Assembly: GCF_006385675.1 (NCBI RefSeq)
Contig: NZ_VFRR01000015.1
Location: forward strand, 30,046 to 94,045
Direction: 5' to 3'
Length of the DNA stretch: 64,000 nt
Origin: Maribrevibacterium harenarium
GTDB taxonomy: Bacteria; Pseudomonadota; Gammaproteobacteria; Pseudomonadales; Marinomonadaceae
Position 1 is the first letter of the stretch; each line of letters opens with the position of its first letter. The translations under genes and the position numbers were made by a program. The notes under the pieces are model-generated. The model was not told where the DNA came from. It saw only the letters and a program-made list of their open reading frames with translations, and ran no database searches. Shown in pieces: positions 17,947 through 27,359 of this stretch.

Positions 17947-18888
17947 ATGATAACACACATAAATAGACCAGAACGAGAACTCTTCAATATGGTCCCAGTG
18001 CTCCCCAAAGCTATATTCTGCCTACTACTGGGCGGCTTGCTTGCTGCTCCTGCAAGCGCGCTCACCCGTTATCAATCCGGTATTGAGGATTCGGAGTGGC
18101 GCCTATCCGGTGATATTTTTGCCTGTACATTACGGCATCGCATCCCTCATTTTGGTGAAGGCGAATTCATCAAGGAAGCGGGGGAGCCGATGAAATTCAT
18201 CCTGAACCCGGAAAACGAAAAAATGGGGCCGGGGCAAGTATTTATCCTCGCCCAAGCGCCCAGCTGGATGCCGGGACTATCTACTGAAACCTTGGATGTT
18301 TTGCCATATCCAGGTTATGGCTTGACCGTCGAGGTTGGCGGTAAAGTGGCCGAGCGAATGCTTACCTTCCTTGATAATGGCCGTCATCCAGTTGTGGCGG
18401 GTACTGCGTGGGAGAACAACGGTGAAAACGTTGAAGTAGCATTAAGCAACATCAACTTTGCTCCCGCCTACAACGAGTTTCGCCGTTGTATGGCTTCGTT
18501 ACTACCTGTGAACTACGATCAGATCGCTCGGACGGCGGCCTTATTCCCGAGTAATGCATCCGACCTTACAGATCGTATTAAGCGGCGATTGGACCTCGTT
18601 GCTGTCTACGTCGCGGCGGATCCGACGATTGAATACATTTACATCGATGGCCATACGGATTTAATCGGTAGTCGTCGGGATAACCGAGAGCTATCCAAAC
18701 AAAGGGCAGAGAAAGTCACCGCTTATTTGCTGGAAAAAGGCGTGCCGCCGGAAATGATTGTTTCCCGTTATCATGGTGAACGCTATCCGGTTGCGACAAA
18801 TAACAACGCGGATGGTCGCGAGCGGAACCGTCGGGTAACAATCCGCTTAGAACGTGCCAACCCTAACGTGAAGTCGCTTTCTGAGTAG
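17947..18888 (+). CDS. motY: Sodium-type flagellar protein MotY (OmpA-family)
   Basis: Component of the T-ring that anchors the stator around the flagellar basal body. After a signal peptide (cleavage near PASALTRYQ), the MotY N-terminal domain is recognisable (C-LRHRIPHFGEGEF, VEVALSNINFAPAYNEFRRCM), followed by an OmpA-type peptidoglycan-binding domain with YIDGHTDLIGSRRDN, LSKQRAEKV and NADGRERNRRVTIRL. Two starts are possible: ATG 17947 (used here, with AGGT upstream) or ATG 17989, which gives a tidier signal peptide. The neighbourhood with rnt and argG matches Pseudomonas. Confidence 0.9.
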   Translation: MITHINRPERELFNMVPVLPKAIFCLLLGGLLAAPASALTRYQSGIEDSEWRLSGDIFACTLRHRIPHFGEGEFIKEAGEPMKFILNPENEKMGPGQVFILAQAPSWMPGLSTETLDVLPYPGYGLTVEVGGKVAERMLTFLDNGRHPVVAGTAWENNGENVEVALSNINFAPAYNEFRRCMASLLPVNYDQIARTAALFPSNASDLTDRIKRRLDLVAVYVAADPTIEYIYIDGHTDLIGSRRDNRELSKQRAEKVTAYLLEKGVPPEMIVSRYHGERYPVATNNNADGRERNRRVTIRLERANPNVKSLSE

Positions 18889-19002
18889 TTCTGCCCTTGC
18901 TTAGCGCTGGGCGAAAATTTACACTAGGCGCCTATTTTGAAATTCATATAGCGTGCAGACACTGTGCCTGCGCGCCTCATCCCGTTAAGGAGAATCGCAA
19001 TA

Positions 19003-20232
19003 ATGTCTGACGTGAAGAAGGTAGTGCTTGCCTACTCGGGCGGCCTAGATACTTCTGTTATCGTGAAGTGGCTTCAAGAAGAGTATCAGTGTGAAGTGGT
19101 AACTTTTACCGCTGACTTGGGTCAGGGCGAAGAAGTGGAGCCAGCTCGCGCGAAAGCTCAAGCGTTGGGCGTTAAAGAAATCTACATCGAAGACCTACGT
19201 GAAGAATTCGTACGTGATTTCGTATTCCCAATGTTCCGTGCGAACACCGTATACGAAGGCGAATACTTACTAGGTACTTCTATTGCACGTCCCTTGATCG
19301 CTAAGCGCTTGATCGAAATCGCAAACGAAACCGGCGCCGATGCCATCTCTCACGGCGCAACCGGTAAAGGTAACGACCAAGTTCGTTTCGAGCTAGGTGC
19401 TTACGCACTTAAACCCGGCGTTAAAGTAATCGCACCTTGGCGTGAATGGGATCTGACTTCCCGCGAAACCCTAATGAACTACTGCAAAGAGCATAACATT
19501 CCAGTTGATTTCTCTAATGCGAAGAAGAAATCTCCGTACTCAATGGATGCTAACCTGCTACACATCTCTTACGAGGGTGACTTGCTAGAAGACCCATGGG
19601 CGACAGCGGAAGACGATATGTGGCGTTGGTCTGTTTCTCCGGAGCAAGCTCCTGATGAAGCGACTATCATCGAGCTTGGTTTCGAAAAAGGCGATGCTGT
19701 TTCTATTAACGGCGAGAAGATGTCTCCTGCAACTATCCTTGAGACACTTAATAAACTGGGCGGTGCCAACGGTATCGGTCGTGATGACCTAGTAGAAAAC
19801 CGTTTCGTTGGTATGAAGTCTCGTGGCTGTTACGAAACCCCAGGGGGCACTATCCTTCTGAAAGCGCACCGTGCTATGGAGTCTATCACTCTAGACCGTG
19901 AAGCAGCACATTTGAAAGACGAGATCATGCCACGCTACGCGAAAGTCATTTACAACGGCTTCTGGTGGTCTGAAGAACGTCGTATGCTGCAAGCCTTGAT
20001 CGACGCTTCCCAAGAGTTCGTAACTGGCTCTGTACGTTTGAAACTGTACAAAGGCAACGTCATTGTTGAAGGCCGTGAATCACCATACAGCTTGTTCGAT
20101 AGCAAAGTTGCGACTTTTGAAGACGATGCTGGTGCTTACGATCAGAAAGATGCGGCAGGCTTTATCAAGCTAAATGCTCTGCGCATGCGCATCGCGGCTC
20201 AGAAAGGTCGTACCTTCCTAGACCGTAAGTAA
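19003..20232 (+). CDS. argG: Argininosuccinate synthase
   Basis: Joins citrulline and aspartate with ATP to make argininosuccinate in arginine synthesis. The N-type ATP pyrophosphatase loop AYSGGLDTS is at residues ~10-18; [15 protein letters not shown], the citrulline/Asp region [13 protein letters not shown] and [12 protein letters not shown] are all conserved. 409 residues identifies the type I enzyme. The start at 19003 is preceded by AAGGAGA; a GTG further upstream (18964) is rejected because the extra 13 residues are unlike the family. A strong terminator follows 25 bases past the stop. Confidence 0.98.
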   Translation: MSDVKKVVLAYSGGLDTSVIVKWLQEEYQCEVVTFTADLGQGEEVEPARAKAQALGVKEIYIEDLREEFVRDFVFPMFRANTVYEGEYLLGTSIARPLIAKRLIEIANETGADAISHGATGKGNDQVRFELGAYALKPGVKVIAPWREWDLTSRETLMNYCKEHNIPVDFSNAKKKSPYSMDANLLHISYEGDLLEDPWATAEDDMWRWSVSPEQAPDEATIIELGFEKGDAVSINGEKMSPATILETLNKLGGANGIGRDDLVENRFVGMKSRGCYETPGGTILLKAHRAMESITLDREAAHLKDEIMPRYAKVIYNGFWWSEERRMLQALIDASQEFVTGSVRLKLYKGNVIVEGRESPYSLFDSKVATFEDDAGAYDQKDAAGFIKLNALRMRIAAQKGRTFLDRK

Positions 20233-20256
20233 TAGATACGACTTTAGGTATTGCGT

Positions 20257-20291
20257 AAAACGCTTGTCTCACTGAGACAGGCGTTTTTTTT
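20257..20291 (+). terminator. argG terminator
   Basis: 14-bp stem (AAAACGCTTGTCTC / GAGACAGGCGTTTT, one G-T pair) with a three-base loop and a run of eight T. Confidence 0.93.
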
Positions 20292-20412
20292 CGCCATAAA
20301 TATCCATAATTGGTTGCAAAGCTATCCGTCAGTTAGGATAAATACCAACAAATAGGTGATTTTTTTGACTCTTTGGTTAATATTGTCTGTCCATTGAAAA
20401 ATAGGTGACCCC

Positions 20413-21318
20413 ATGACGGTTTTTAACATTGGCTCGATCAACATCGATCATTTGTATCAGGTTGGTCATTTTGTGCGTCCCGGTGAAACGTTGGCCTCCA
20501 CCCAATACCAGCAATTGCTTGGCGGTAAAGGGGCAAATCAGTCCATTGCCATTGCCAGAGCTGGGGGGCAAGTATGTCATGTGGGAGCCGTTTTTCATGG
20601 TGATGACCAAGTGCTCCACAGTTTGAATAATCATGGTGTGGATACTAGCTTGGTGGCGAAAACCGATACCCCAACGGGTCACGCAATTATTCAGCTAACC
20701 CCAGAGGCGGAAAACGCCATTATTCTTTACCCCGGCGCCAATCACTCCCTGACCCAAGAGCAAATTAGCGGAGTTCTTGCACAAACGTCCGTTGAAGATT
20801 GGGTATTGCTGCAAAATGAAACCAACCTCGTTCTAGAAACATTACAACAGGCCGCAGCCAGTCCTGCCCAAGTCGCATTTAACCCTGCTCCTATGGATTT
20901 GGAACTGACCCGTGCAGCCTTGTCATATATCGATCTTCTAGTTGTGAACGAAGTGGAAGCCATGGATTTAACTCGTACAGAAACCATAGAGGCGGCCACC
21001 ACAGCGCTGGAGCAGGACTTTCCGCAGCTCTCTATTTTATTAACATTGGGTAAGGATGGCGTACGCTATATTAGCCATGGCCAAAATGACTTTGTACCGG
21101 CATTCAAAGTAGAGGCAGTGGATACGACAGCGGCAGGAGATACCTTTATTGGTTTTTATCTCGCCGCCTTAAGTGAAGGCAAAGCCCCTAATGCTGCCAT
21201 GACCATAGGTTGTGCCGCTTCTGCATTGTGTGTGACCCGCCTTGGTGCTGCCGATGTGATCCCAACCAGAGATGAAGTAAATCAGTTTTTAGCAGAGCAT
21301 CCGACTGCTTCCTTATAA
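20413..21318 (+). CDS. rbsK: Ribokinase (PfkB family)
   Basis: Phosphorylates ribose to ribose 5-phosphate. Ribokinase motifs: N-terminal NIGSINIDHLYQV, the GGKGANQSIAIARAGG sugar-binding stretch, and the C-terminal DTTAAGDTFIGFYLAAL with the catalytic Asp. 301 residues is normal. AGGTGA is seven bases before the ATG. The nucleoside hydrolase gene begins 20 bp downstream, so this kinase probably takes ribose freed from nucleosides rather than from a ribose ABC transporter, none of which is present here. Confidence 0.9.
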   Translation: MTVFNIGSINIDHLYQVGHFVRPGETLASTQYQQLLGGKGANQSIAIARAGGQVCHVGAVFHGDDQVLHSLNNHGVDTSLVAKTDTPTGHAIIQLTPEAENAIILYPGANHSLTQEQISGVLAQTSVEDWVLLQNETNLVLETLQQAAASPAQVAFNPAPMDLELTRAALSYIDLLVVNEVEAMDLTRTETIEAATTALEQDFPQLSILLTLGKDGVRYISHGQNDFVPAFKVEAVDTTAAGDTFIGFYLAALSEGKAPNAAMTIGCAASALCVTRLGAADVIPTRDEVNQFLAEHPTASL

Positions 21319-21338
21319 TTCGTCTACAGGAAACCTCC

Positions 21339-22283
21339 ATGACACGTAAAATTATTATCGACACCGATCCCGGCATTGATGATGCGATGGCGATCTTATT
21401 TGCCTTTCAATGTTCGGAGCTAGAAGTGCTTGGTTTAACCACAACGTACGGTAATGTTCCGGTAGAAATTTCTACGAAAAATGCCATTACCTTAACCGAG
21501 ATCGCCGGTGTGAACGTACCTGTGGCTCAAGGTGTGGCGGTGCCTTCAGTGATTGCTCCCCGTCCGTTCCCCGATTTTGTCCATGGCAAGGATGGTTTTG
21601 GCGATATCAACTACCCAGATCCAAAAGGCAGTGCCCATGCCTTATCTGCCGCAGAATTTATTATCGAGCAGGTGAAAGCCCACCCAGGGGAAGTCACTAT
21701 TGTTGCGTTGGGGCCATTGGGAAATTTGGGGAAAGCATTGGAACTGGCTCCAGAAATCGCCGATTTAGTGGATGAAGTGGTACTGATGGGCGGCGCGGCG
21801 AAAGAGTATGGCAACGTCTCGCCGGTGGCAGAAGCGAACATCATCAACGACCCCCATGCGGCGGATAAAGTGTTCACCGCTCCATGGCAAGTAACCATGA
21901 TTGGCTTGGATGTTACCCACCAGGTTTGCCTAGGCAACGATGTGTTGGAGCGAATTCGTGCCAAAAACCCAAGCCAAGGTGGCTTCCTTTACGATTGTGC
22001 TCAGTTTTATATCAACTTTTATAGCGATCGTTTTAACATGGATGGTTGCTACTTCCATGATGCTTCGACCATTGCCTACGTACTTGATCCGAGTATTTTC
22101 GAAGTCGAACTGGGAGCAGTACGCGTGGCCTGTGAAGGTATCGCCATGGGACAGACGATTTTCCGCCCCGAGGGTGTCAGTTACCCGGAACCTCACTGGG
22201 ATAATATGCCTGTGACTCAAGTGTGTATGGAAGTGGATGGTGAGCGGATGCTCAAGCTATTCGAGGACAAGCTATCTGCCTAG
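21339..22283 (+). CDS. Nucleoside hydrolase (IunH/Rih family)
   Basis: Cleaves ribonucleosides to base and ribose. The calcium-binding Asp cluster IIDTDPGIDDAMAI is at residues 5-18, with ALGPLGNLGKALE, VLMGGAA, EANIINDPHAADKVF and MIGLDVTH all in order. Length 314 fits pyrimidine/purine hydrolases RihA/B, but base preference cannot be read reliably. It forms an operon with the upstream ribokinase, making a ribose-salvage pair, and ends at a terminator shared with the convergent PilZ-like gene. Confidence 0.92.
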   Translation: MTRKIIIDTDPGIDDAMAILFAFQCSELEVLGLTTTYGNVPVEISTKNAITLTEIAGVNVPVAQGVAVPSVIAPRPFPDFVHGKDGFGDINYPDPKGSAHALSAAEFIIEQVKAHPGEVTIVALGPLGNLGKALELAPEIADLVDEVVLMGGAAKEYGNVSPVAEANIINDPHAADKVFTAPWQVTMIGLDVTHQVCLGNDVLERIRAKNPSQGGFLYDCAQFYINFYSDRFNMDGCYFHDASTIAYVLDPSIFEVELGAVRVACEGIAMGQTIFRPEGVSYPEPHWDNMPVTQVCMEVDGERMLKLFEDKLSA

Positions 22284-22301
22284 ATAGAGTCGATAGACAA
22301 T

Positions 22302-22327
22302 AAAAAAGCGCCATTTGGCGCTTTTTT
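22302..22327. terminator. Bidirectional terminator between the nucleoside hydrolase and PilZ-like genes
   Basis: Perfect 12-bp arms AAAAAAGCGCCA / TGGCGCTTTTTT with a two-base centre. The stop codon of the leftward gene (22326-22328) overlaps the right arm. Confidence 0.92.
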
Positions 22328-22652
22328 AACTATGAGCTTTGATAAAGTCGGCAATGAAGGATTTCTCTGCTTCGCCAATACTATGGAACTTTAGCGTAAT
22401 GTAATGCTGGTCATGCTCGTTGAGAACGTCCAATATGGGGTCGCAGATAGTCTTAATCAACATAGTGCGGCCTTCGTGCATGGCCTGTAATTCGAGCTTA
22501 ACCAATTTTGAACCTTGTAGACCAAATGGAGATTCTACTTCGATACTGGTTTTGGTTAGATGGGTACAGTGAACTGCCATGGACTTACCATTAGTCAGAA
22601 ACATGGTACCTGTCCAAAAACAACGTACTTTAACTGGGCCAGATTTGCTCAT
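22326..22652 (-). CDS. PilZ-like small protein
   Basis: A 108-residue soluble protein whose pattern of beta strands and C-terminal HYITLKFHSIGEAEKSFIADFI resembles divergent PilZ domains. The canonical c-di-GMP-binding RxxxR and (D/N)xSxxG motifs are not evident, so it may be a non-binding PilZ variant or an unrelated barrel. AGGTGA precedes the ATG by six bases. It stands alone, with its stop codon inside the terminator stem. Confidence 0.5.
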   Translation of the reverse strand: MSKSGPVKVRCFWTGTMFLTNGKSMAVHCTHLTKTSIEVESPFGLQGSKLVKLELQAMHEGRTMLIKTICDPILDVLNEHDQHYITLKFHSIGEAEKSFIADFIKAHS

Positions 22653-22750
22653 TGATTCACCTGTGTGCTGTGAAAAAACGTCTTTATGATCAATCCATTA
22701 TAGAGCAAAGGCGGCTTGAAGCCAGCTTTTCCAGACGCGAATACGCGCCC

Positions 22751-22787
22751 AAAAAAACGCCATCTGCCGCAAGCTGGCTAGATGGCG
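22751..22787 (-). terminator. Terminator of the aminotransferase gene (leftward)
   Basis: 8-bp arms CGCCATCT / AGATGGCG with a 14-base loop, followed on the minus strand by a run of seven T (22757-22751). It lies 24 bases past the stop codon of the leftward aminotransferase gene. Confidence 0.82.
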
Positions 22788-22810
22788 CGAAGTGGAGGCC
22801 AGCGTAGTGA

Positions 22811-24133
22811 TTACGCTAGTTTATGGAAACTGTCCGATAGGGCATCGATTAGACGGTCGATTTCTTCTGACTCGGTAATGAATGGTGGAGCAAGCTGAAT
22901 CGTGTCGCCACCGAAGCGCACGTAGAAGCCTTTTTCCCACATATCCATCGCTACTTGGAACGGGCGCTTAGCCGGTTCCCCGTCTGGCGCAGCTAGGGTG
23001 ATCCCCGCAGCAAAGCCATAGTTACGAATATCAGTAATTAAGGTAGAGCTAGAACGTAAGCTATGTACCGCATCACCAAAATAGCCGCTCATTTCTTTTA
23101 CGCGGGCGATCAGATTTTCACTACGAATTTTTTCGAGGGATGCCAAGCCCGCCGCACAGGCAACCGGATGAGCCGAATAGGTATAACCATGTGGAAGTTC
23201 CAACATGTATTCGGGGCCGCCGTGCTCCATAAAGGTGTCGTAGATTTCCTGTTTGAATGCCACTGCGCCTAGGGGAATTGCACCATTGGTAATTTGCTTC
23301 GCCATGGTCATCACATCAGGTGTCACTCCAAACTCGATGGCGCCACAGTCACCGCCCATACGACCAAACCCGGTAATAACTTCATCGAAAATCAGCAGAA
23401 TGTTGTGCTGATCACAGATTTCCCGCAGGCGTTCCAAATAGCCTTGTGGGGGGACGATGACGCCCGCAGATCCAGACATGGGCTCCACGATCACCGCGGC
23501 GATATTGCTGGCATCGTGCATGGTGATTAGGTTGAGCAGATCATCAGCTCGTTCCGCACCCTGTTTTGCCATGCCGTTGGTGAACTCTGTCCCCGGCACT
23601 TGAGTATGTGGCAGGTGGTAAGAGTCTAAACCTTGGCCATATAGAGTGCGGTTAGCTGGGATACCGCCAACAGAAAAACCGGAAATCCCTGCGCCATGGT
23701 AGCCCTTGGCACGGCCAATGAATTTGGTCTTGGTGCCCATGCCTTTTTTACGCCAGTAAGCACGCGCAACTTTTAGCGCCGTATCCACGGACTCAGATCC
23801 TGAGCCAGTGAAAAACACACGATTCAATTCGGTCGGTAGAAATTCAGTAATCTTTTCCGAGAGTTGAAAGGATTTTTCATGGCCAAACTGAAACGCCGGA
23901 GAGTAATCTAACGTCTTGATTTGCTCGGCAACCGCTTCATTAATCTCGGCTACGTTGTGTCCTAGGCCACACGTCCAAAGACCAGATAGACCATCAAAAA
24001 TTTTACGCCCTTTGTCGTCGGTGTAATAAGCACCAGAGGCCTTGGTGATGATACGTGGATCTTGTTTGAACTGACGGTTACCGGTGTAAGCCATCCAGTG
24101 GGAGTCAAGTTGCTTTTGGGTTAGATTGGTCAT
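22811..24133 (-). CDS. Class III omega-amino acid--pyruvate aminotransferase
   Basis: PLP-dependent transaminase of the beta-alanine:pyruvate/omega-amino acid group, 440 residues. Visible features: FDGLSGLWTCGLGHN near the N-terminus, FFTGSGSESVDTALK for phosphate binding, the AKGYHGAG segment, LIFDEVITGFGRMG with the pyridine-ring Asp, and the Schiff-base Lys in MAKQITNGAIPLGA (about residue 280). Likely substrates are beta-alanine, GABA or taurine-like omega amines with pyruvate as acceptor, but specificity cannot be fixed. Upstream (24185-24239) is a cluster of palindromes suggesting regulated expression. Terminator downstream. Confidence 0.9.
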   Translation of the reverse strand: MTNLTQKQLDSHWMAYTGNRQFKQDPRIITKASGAYYTDDKGRKIFDGLSGLWTCGLGHNVAEINEAVAEQIKTLDYSPAFQFGHEKSFQLSEKITEFLPTELNRVFFTGSGSESVDTALKVARAYWRKKGMGTKTKFIGRAKGYHGAGISGFSVGGIPANRTLYGQGLDSYHLPHTQVPGTEFTNGMAKQGAERADDLLNLITMHDASNIAAVIVEPMSGSAGVIVPPQGYLERLREICDQHNILLIFDEVITGFGRMGGDCGAIEFGVTPDVMTMAKQITNGAIPLGAVAFKQEIYDTFMEHGGPEYMLELPHGYTYSAHPVACAAGLASLEKIRSENLIARVKEMSGYFGDAVHSLRSSSTLITDIRNYGFAAGITLAAPDGEPAKRPFQVAMDMWEKGFYVRFGGDTIQLAPPFITESEEIDRLIDALSDSFHKLA

Positions 24134-24184
24134 GGTGCATTCTCAGCTAATCATTGTTTATTAGTAGAGAATGCCCGTGGGGAA

Positions 24185-24239
24185 AGTTTAGTTAAATGAC
24201 AAGTTTATTAAACTTGCATAAGTGTTTGATTAACTAAAC
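24185..24239. promoter_or_regulatory. Palindromic operator-like cluster upstream of the aminotransferase gene
   Basis: Contains a perfect 17-base palindrome (CAAGTTTATTAAACTTG, 24200-24216) nested between perfect 10-base arms GTTTAGTTAA (24186-24195) and TTAACTAAAC (24230-24239). All share a TTTA/TTAA core, as expected for repeated binding of one dimeric repressor or activator. It is ~55-105 bp ahead of the leftward start codon. It also lies just after nth, so a weak nth terminator is an alternative. Confidence 0.5.
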
Positions 24240-24251
24240 CGGAATAAGAAT

Positions 24252-24887
24252 TTAGGAAGAAGTCTTTTCCCGAAACTCGCACAAATCTTCGATAATACAG
24301 GCGTCGCATTTGGGTTTGCGGGCAGTACAGATATAGCGCCCATGCAAAATTAACCAATGGTGGGCATCGAGAAGAAACTCTTTGGGAACAAAACGCAGCA
24401 GCTTTTCTTCCACCTCGAGCACGTTTTTACCGGGGGCGATCTTGGTGCGATTGGATACCCGAAATATGTGCGTATCTACCGCCATCGCAATCTGACGAAA
24501 CGCCGTATTCAGCACCACGTTAGCGGTCTTGCGCCCGACACCGGGCAGTGCTTCCAGAGCCTCCCGATTATCGGGAACTTGACTGCCATGTTTGTCGATT
24601 AACATCTGGCAGGTTTTGATGACGTTTTCTGCTTTAGCATTAAACAAGCCAATGGTTTTGATGTATTCCTTAACACCGTCCACTCCCAGCGCCAACATGG
24701 TTTCAGGGGTGTTGGCCACGGGGAACAGCTTGCGAGTCGCTTTATTGACGCTGACGTCGGTTGCTTGGGCGGAAAGCAACACGGCAATTAATAGCTCGAA
24801 CGGTGAGCTATATTCTAATTCGGTCTGCGGATTTGGATTTTCATTACGCAGCCTAGTAAAAATTTCCTGACGCTTTGCTTTGTTCAT
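24252..24887 (-). CDS. nth: Endonuclease III
   Basis: DNA glycosylase/AP lyase that removes oxidised pyrimidines. The helix-hairpin-helix LPGVGRKTANVVL contains the catalytic Lys, VDTHIFRVSNR contains the catalytic Asp, and the 4Fe-4S cluster cysteines follow the C-x6-C-x2-C-x5-C pattern near the C-terminus. 211 residues is the E. coli length. Last gene of rsxABCDGE-nth, as in E. coli, starting 22 bp after rsxE. Confidence 0.97.
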   Translation of the reverse strand: MNKAKRQEIFTRLRNENPNPQTELEYSSPFELLIAVLLSAQATDVSVNKATRKLFPVANTPETMLALGVDGVKEYIKTIGLFNAKAENVIKTCQMLIDKHGSQVPDNREALEALPGVGRKTANVVLNTAFRQIAMAVDTHIFRVSNRTKIAPGKNVLEVEEKLLRFVPKEFLLDAHHWLILHGRYICTARKPKCDACIIEDLCEFREKTSS

Positions 24888-24909
24888 TATCCGCCCCGAT
24901 TGTTATGCG

Positions 24910-25674
24910 TTAGGTAATTTTACCGGTTACCCGCACCCGACGAGAGACTTTTTCTTTGCCCGCTTCGGCAGCCGCTTTGCGCTGTTTCTCACGCTCATCA
25001 AAGAAGTTTTTCAAAGCGATCAAAATACCCAAGCCGATGAAAGCACCCGGTGGCAAAATGGCAAAGAGCATGTCAGGGTAATTAGGAAATAGGGTAAGTT
25101 TCCAACTGGCTGCGGCTTCGCCAAACAGTAAGTGCATGTCACTAAACAGAGTGCCTTGGCCAATTAACTCACGCATTGCCCCCAACAGCACCAGTACCAC
25201 CGTAAAACCAAAGCCCATGGTTAACCCATCTAGGGCTGATGGCAAAACTGGGTTACGACTGGCGTAGGCGTCGGCACGACCCAAGATGGCACAGTTGGTC
25301 ACGATCAACGGGATAAAGATGCCGAGAATTTGGTATAGCTCGTAAGTAAAGGCCTGCATGATCAATTCAATACAGGTAGTAAACGAAGCTATGATCATCA
25401 CAAAGGCGGGTAAACGTACCGCATCGGCAACATAATTACGAATTAAGGATACGGCAATGTTGGAGCCGATCAACACCACCATAGTGGCTAAACCCAAGCC
25501 AAGGGCGTTGACCACGGTGCTGGTTACGGCCAACAGCGGACAAAGACCTAATAGCTGGACGAGTGCTGGGTTATTTTTCCAGATGCCGTTGTAAACCAGC
25601 TCCTGGTAATTCACACCGCTGTTTGTGGTTTCAACGTCGGTGGCGGTATTTGCTGTGTCTGTATTTGAGTGCAT
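24910..25674 (-). CDS. rsxE: Rnf/Rsx electron transport complex subunit E
   Basis: Integral membrane subunit of the Rnf complex, homologous to NqrD. 254 residues with six predicted spans; [14 protein letters not shown] and the [22 protein letters not shown] segment (Cys likely ligating the intramembrane iron centre) are typical. A basic C-terminal tail ([20 protein letters not shown]) follows. The N-terminal ~28 residues before YNGIWKNNP are longer than in E. coli and Thr-rich. Start supported by AGGTAAG. Confidence 0.95.
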   Translation of the reverse strand: MHSNTDTANTATDVETTNSGVNYQELVYNGIWKNNPALVQLLGLCPLLAVTSTVVNALGLGLATMVVLIGSNIAVSLIRNYVADAVRLPAFVMIIASFTTCIELIMQAFTYELYQILGIFIPLIVTNCAILGRADAYASRNPVLPSALDGLTMGFGFTVVLVLLGAMRELIGQGTLFSDMHLLFGEAAASWKLTLFPNYPDMLFAILPPGAFIGLGILIALKNFFDEREKQRKAAAEAGKEKVSRRVRVTGKIT

Positions 25675-25683
25675 GCTACTTAC

Positions 25684-26301
25684 CTATCGGGCCAACAACT
25701 CAGCTTTGTGCTGTTCAAAGTAGATCAAAGTATTTTTCACGGCTTTGACAACCGCCCGTGGCGTTATGGTCGCGCCAGTGAACTGGTCGAACTGACCGCC
25801 GTCTTTCTTCACGCCCCAGAGTGACTCTTTTAAATTAAGAAACGACTTTCCAGCGAAGGATTCGATCCAAGAGGATTTTTTCAAATCCACCTTGTCACCC
25901 AGTCCTGGGGTTTCTTTATGGGCAATAACCCGAGCGCCGGTAACTACTCCATCTTTGTCGATGGCGACAATCAGATCAAGGGAGCCGTTGTAGCCACCGG
26001 GGGCTTTAGTTTCAAAGATGATCGCCGACACTTCCCCATCTAAGCGACCAATAAAGGCCTGCACCGGTTCATTGGTTCCAAGTAACGGGTCTCCTGCTAG
26101 GGTGATTACGTCTTGGGTAATGTCATTATTATAGCGCTCGTGGGGCAAGACTTCGTTAAAGGCTGCGCGCTGGGCGGCCACAATATTGTCGGCAATAATT
26201 GGGGCGCTTAAATATTGGGTCACTCCGATAAAGCCAGCAGTGACAACGGCAAAGATAGCTAAACCAACAGCGTTACGACGAATAGAAGCAATTAATTCCA
26301 T
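25684..26301 (-). CDS. rsxG: Rnf/Rsx electron transport complex subunit G
   Basis: Membrane-anchored FMN-binding subunit. One N-terminal span (MELIASIRRNAVGLAIFAVV) leads into a periplasmic FMN-binding domain; the covalent flavin Thr is in FTGATITPRAV near residue 175. ARVIAHKETPGLGDKVD is also characteristic. The start at 26301 is chosen over a longer reading frame because GGAGGAG stands eight bases upstream and the ATG overlaps the rsxD stop (TAATG); the upstream extension is Arg/Trp-rich and unlike the family. Confidence 0.95.
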   Translation of the reverse strand: MELIASIRRNAVGLAIFAVVTAGFIGVTQYLSAPIIADNIVAAQRAAFNEVLPHERYNNDITQDVITLAGDPLLGTNEPVQAFIGRLDGEVSAIIFETKAPGGYNGSLDLIVAIDKDGVVTGARVIAHKETPGLGDKVDLKKSSWIESFAGKSFLNLKESLWGVKKDGGQFDQFTGATITPRAVVKAVKNTLIYFEQHKAELLAR

Positions 26302-27359
26302 TACTTGTCTCCTCCGATCGCCACGCCAGACTTGGGCTTTTTGTGGCCATAAGCGCGAGGCTGCGTGTAGTAATCGATTAAGGGAGCGGCGAAGTTCATG
26401 AGTAATACACCAAAGGCGACACCGTCTGGGTAACCACCCCAAGTACGAATCACATAAACCAAGATTCCAATGCCAGCACCGTAAACGAGTTTGCCTCGGT
26501 TGCTGGTACAGGAGCTCACTGGGTCAGTTGCAATAAAGAAAGCGCCAAACATGGCTGCCCCGGAGGTCAGATGAAATAGCGGTGTGGCAGCATTGCTTGG
26601 ATCTAAGATGTAGAAGAAAGTCGCTACCACAGCTAATCCAGCCAGCATGGCAACTGGGGTATGCCAAGTAATAATGCGTAGACCAATCAGGGCTAATCCA
26701 CCAGCCAAATAAGCCAGGTTGACCCACATCCAACTGTTCAAGCTAGCCGCTTGCAATGCCGTGACCGAAGCAAAGGCTTCGTCGCTCATTAGGCCGCCTT
26801 TATGTTTAAAAGCATCCAAAGGCGTCGCCATGGTGTAAGCATCGACAGTGGATAACCCACCAAAAATGGCACTGAGGCTATCGCTAAATGACATAGTGCT
26901 ACCGGCACTAATGAGATCAGCATGACCTAACCATTGGGTCATTGGCACTGGAAAGGAAACCAAGACAATGGCATAACCGACCATGGCTGGGTTAAATGGA
27001 TTATTCCCTAAACCACCATACACCTGTTTGGCGAAAATAATGGCGAAGGCAACAGCCGTCACGGTTAACCACCAAGGTACGGTAGGTGGTAAAGCAATGC
27101 CCAGCAATACAGCAGTGAGTAATGCGCTATTGTCTTTTAGGAAGAAAGCAATTGGGCGACCACGCACTTTGAGGAAGAGGGCTTCCGCGCCAATGGCGGT
27201 CAAAGCCGCAATCAGAATATTGATTAGCGTGCCAAAACCAAAAAGCCAAGTTTGTACCAAAATACCCGGAATGGTTGCCAGAATGACCATCTGCATCACC
27301 CAGGAAGTACGGCGTCCCCCACGATGGGTGTGGGGGGAAGTAATGCGCAATAATGCCAT
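26301..27359 (-). CDS. rsxD: Rnf/Rsx electron transport complex subunit D
   Basis: Polytopic membrane subunit homologous to NqrB, 352 residues with nine or ten spans. Family motifs: QVYGGLGNNPFNPAMVGYA, the likely covalent-FMN site YTMATPLDAFKHKG, and the FIATDPVSSCTSNRGKLVYG loop. It participates in ion-coupled electron transfer. Its stop overlaps the rsxG start by one base and it directly follows rsxC. Confidence 0.95.
   Translation of the reverse strand: MALLRITSPHTHRGGRRTSWVMQMVILATIPGILVQTWLFGFGTLINILIAALTAIGAEALFLKVRGRPIAFFLKDNSALLTAVLLGIALPPTVPWWLTVTAVAFAIIFAKQVYGGLGNNPFNPAMVGYAIVLVSFPVPMTQWLGHADLISAGSTMSFSDSLSAIFGGLSTVDAYTMATPLDAFKHKGGLMSDEAFASVTALQAASLNSWMWVNLAYLAGGLALIGLRIITWHTPVAMLAGLAVVATFFYILDPSNAATPLFHLTSGAAMFGAFFIATDPVSSCTSNRGKLVYGAGIGILVYVIRTWGGYPDGVAFGVLLMNFAAPLIDYYTQPRAYGHKKPKSGVAIGGDK

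Noticed and set aside
18964..19002. Earlier GTG start for argG
   Set aside because: AAGGAGA and the conserved N-terminus support the ATG at 19003.
22326..22652. Confident c-di-GMP-binding PilZ protein
   Set aside because: RxxxR and D/NxSxxG motifs are not visible, so only a PilZ-like fold is suggested.
26302..26442. Longer N-terminus for RsxG
   Set aside because: The extra 47 residues are Arg/Trp-rich, overlap rsxD, and lack family similarity; GGAGGAG supports the start at 26301.
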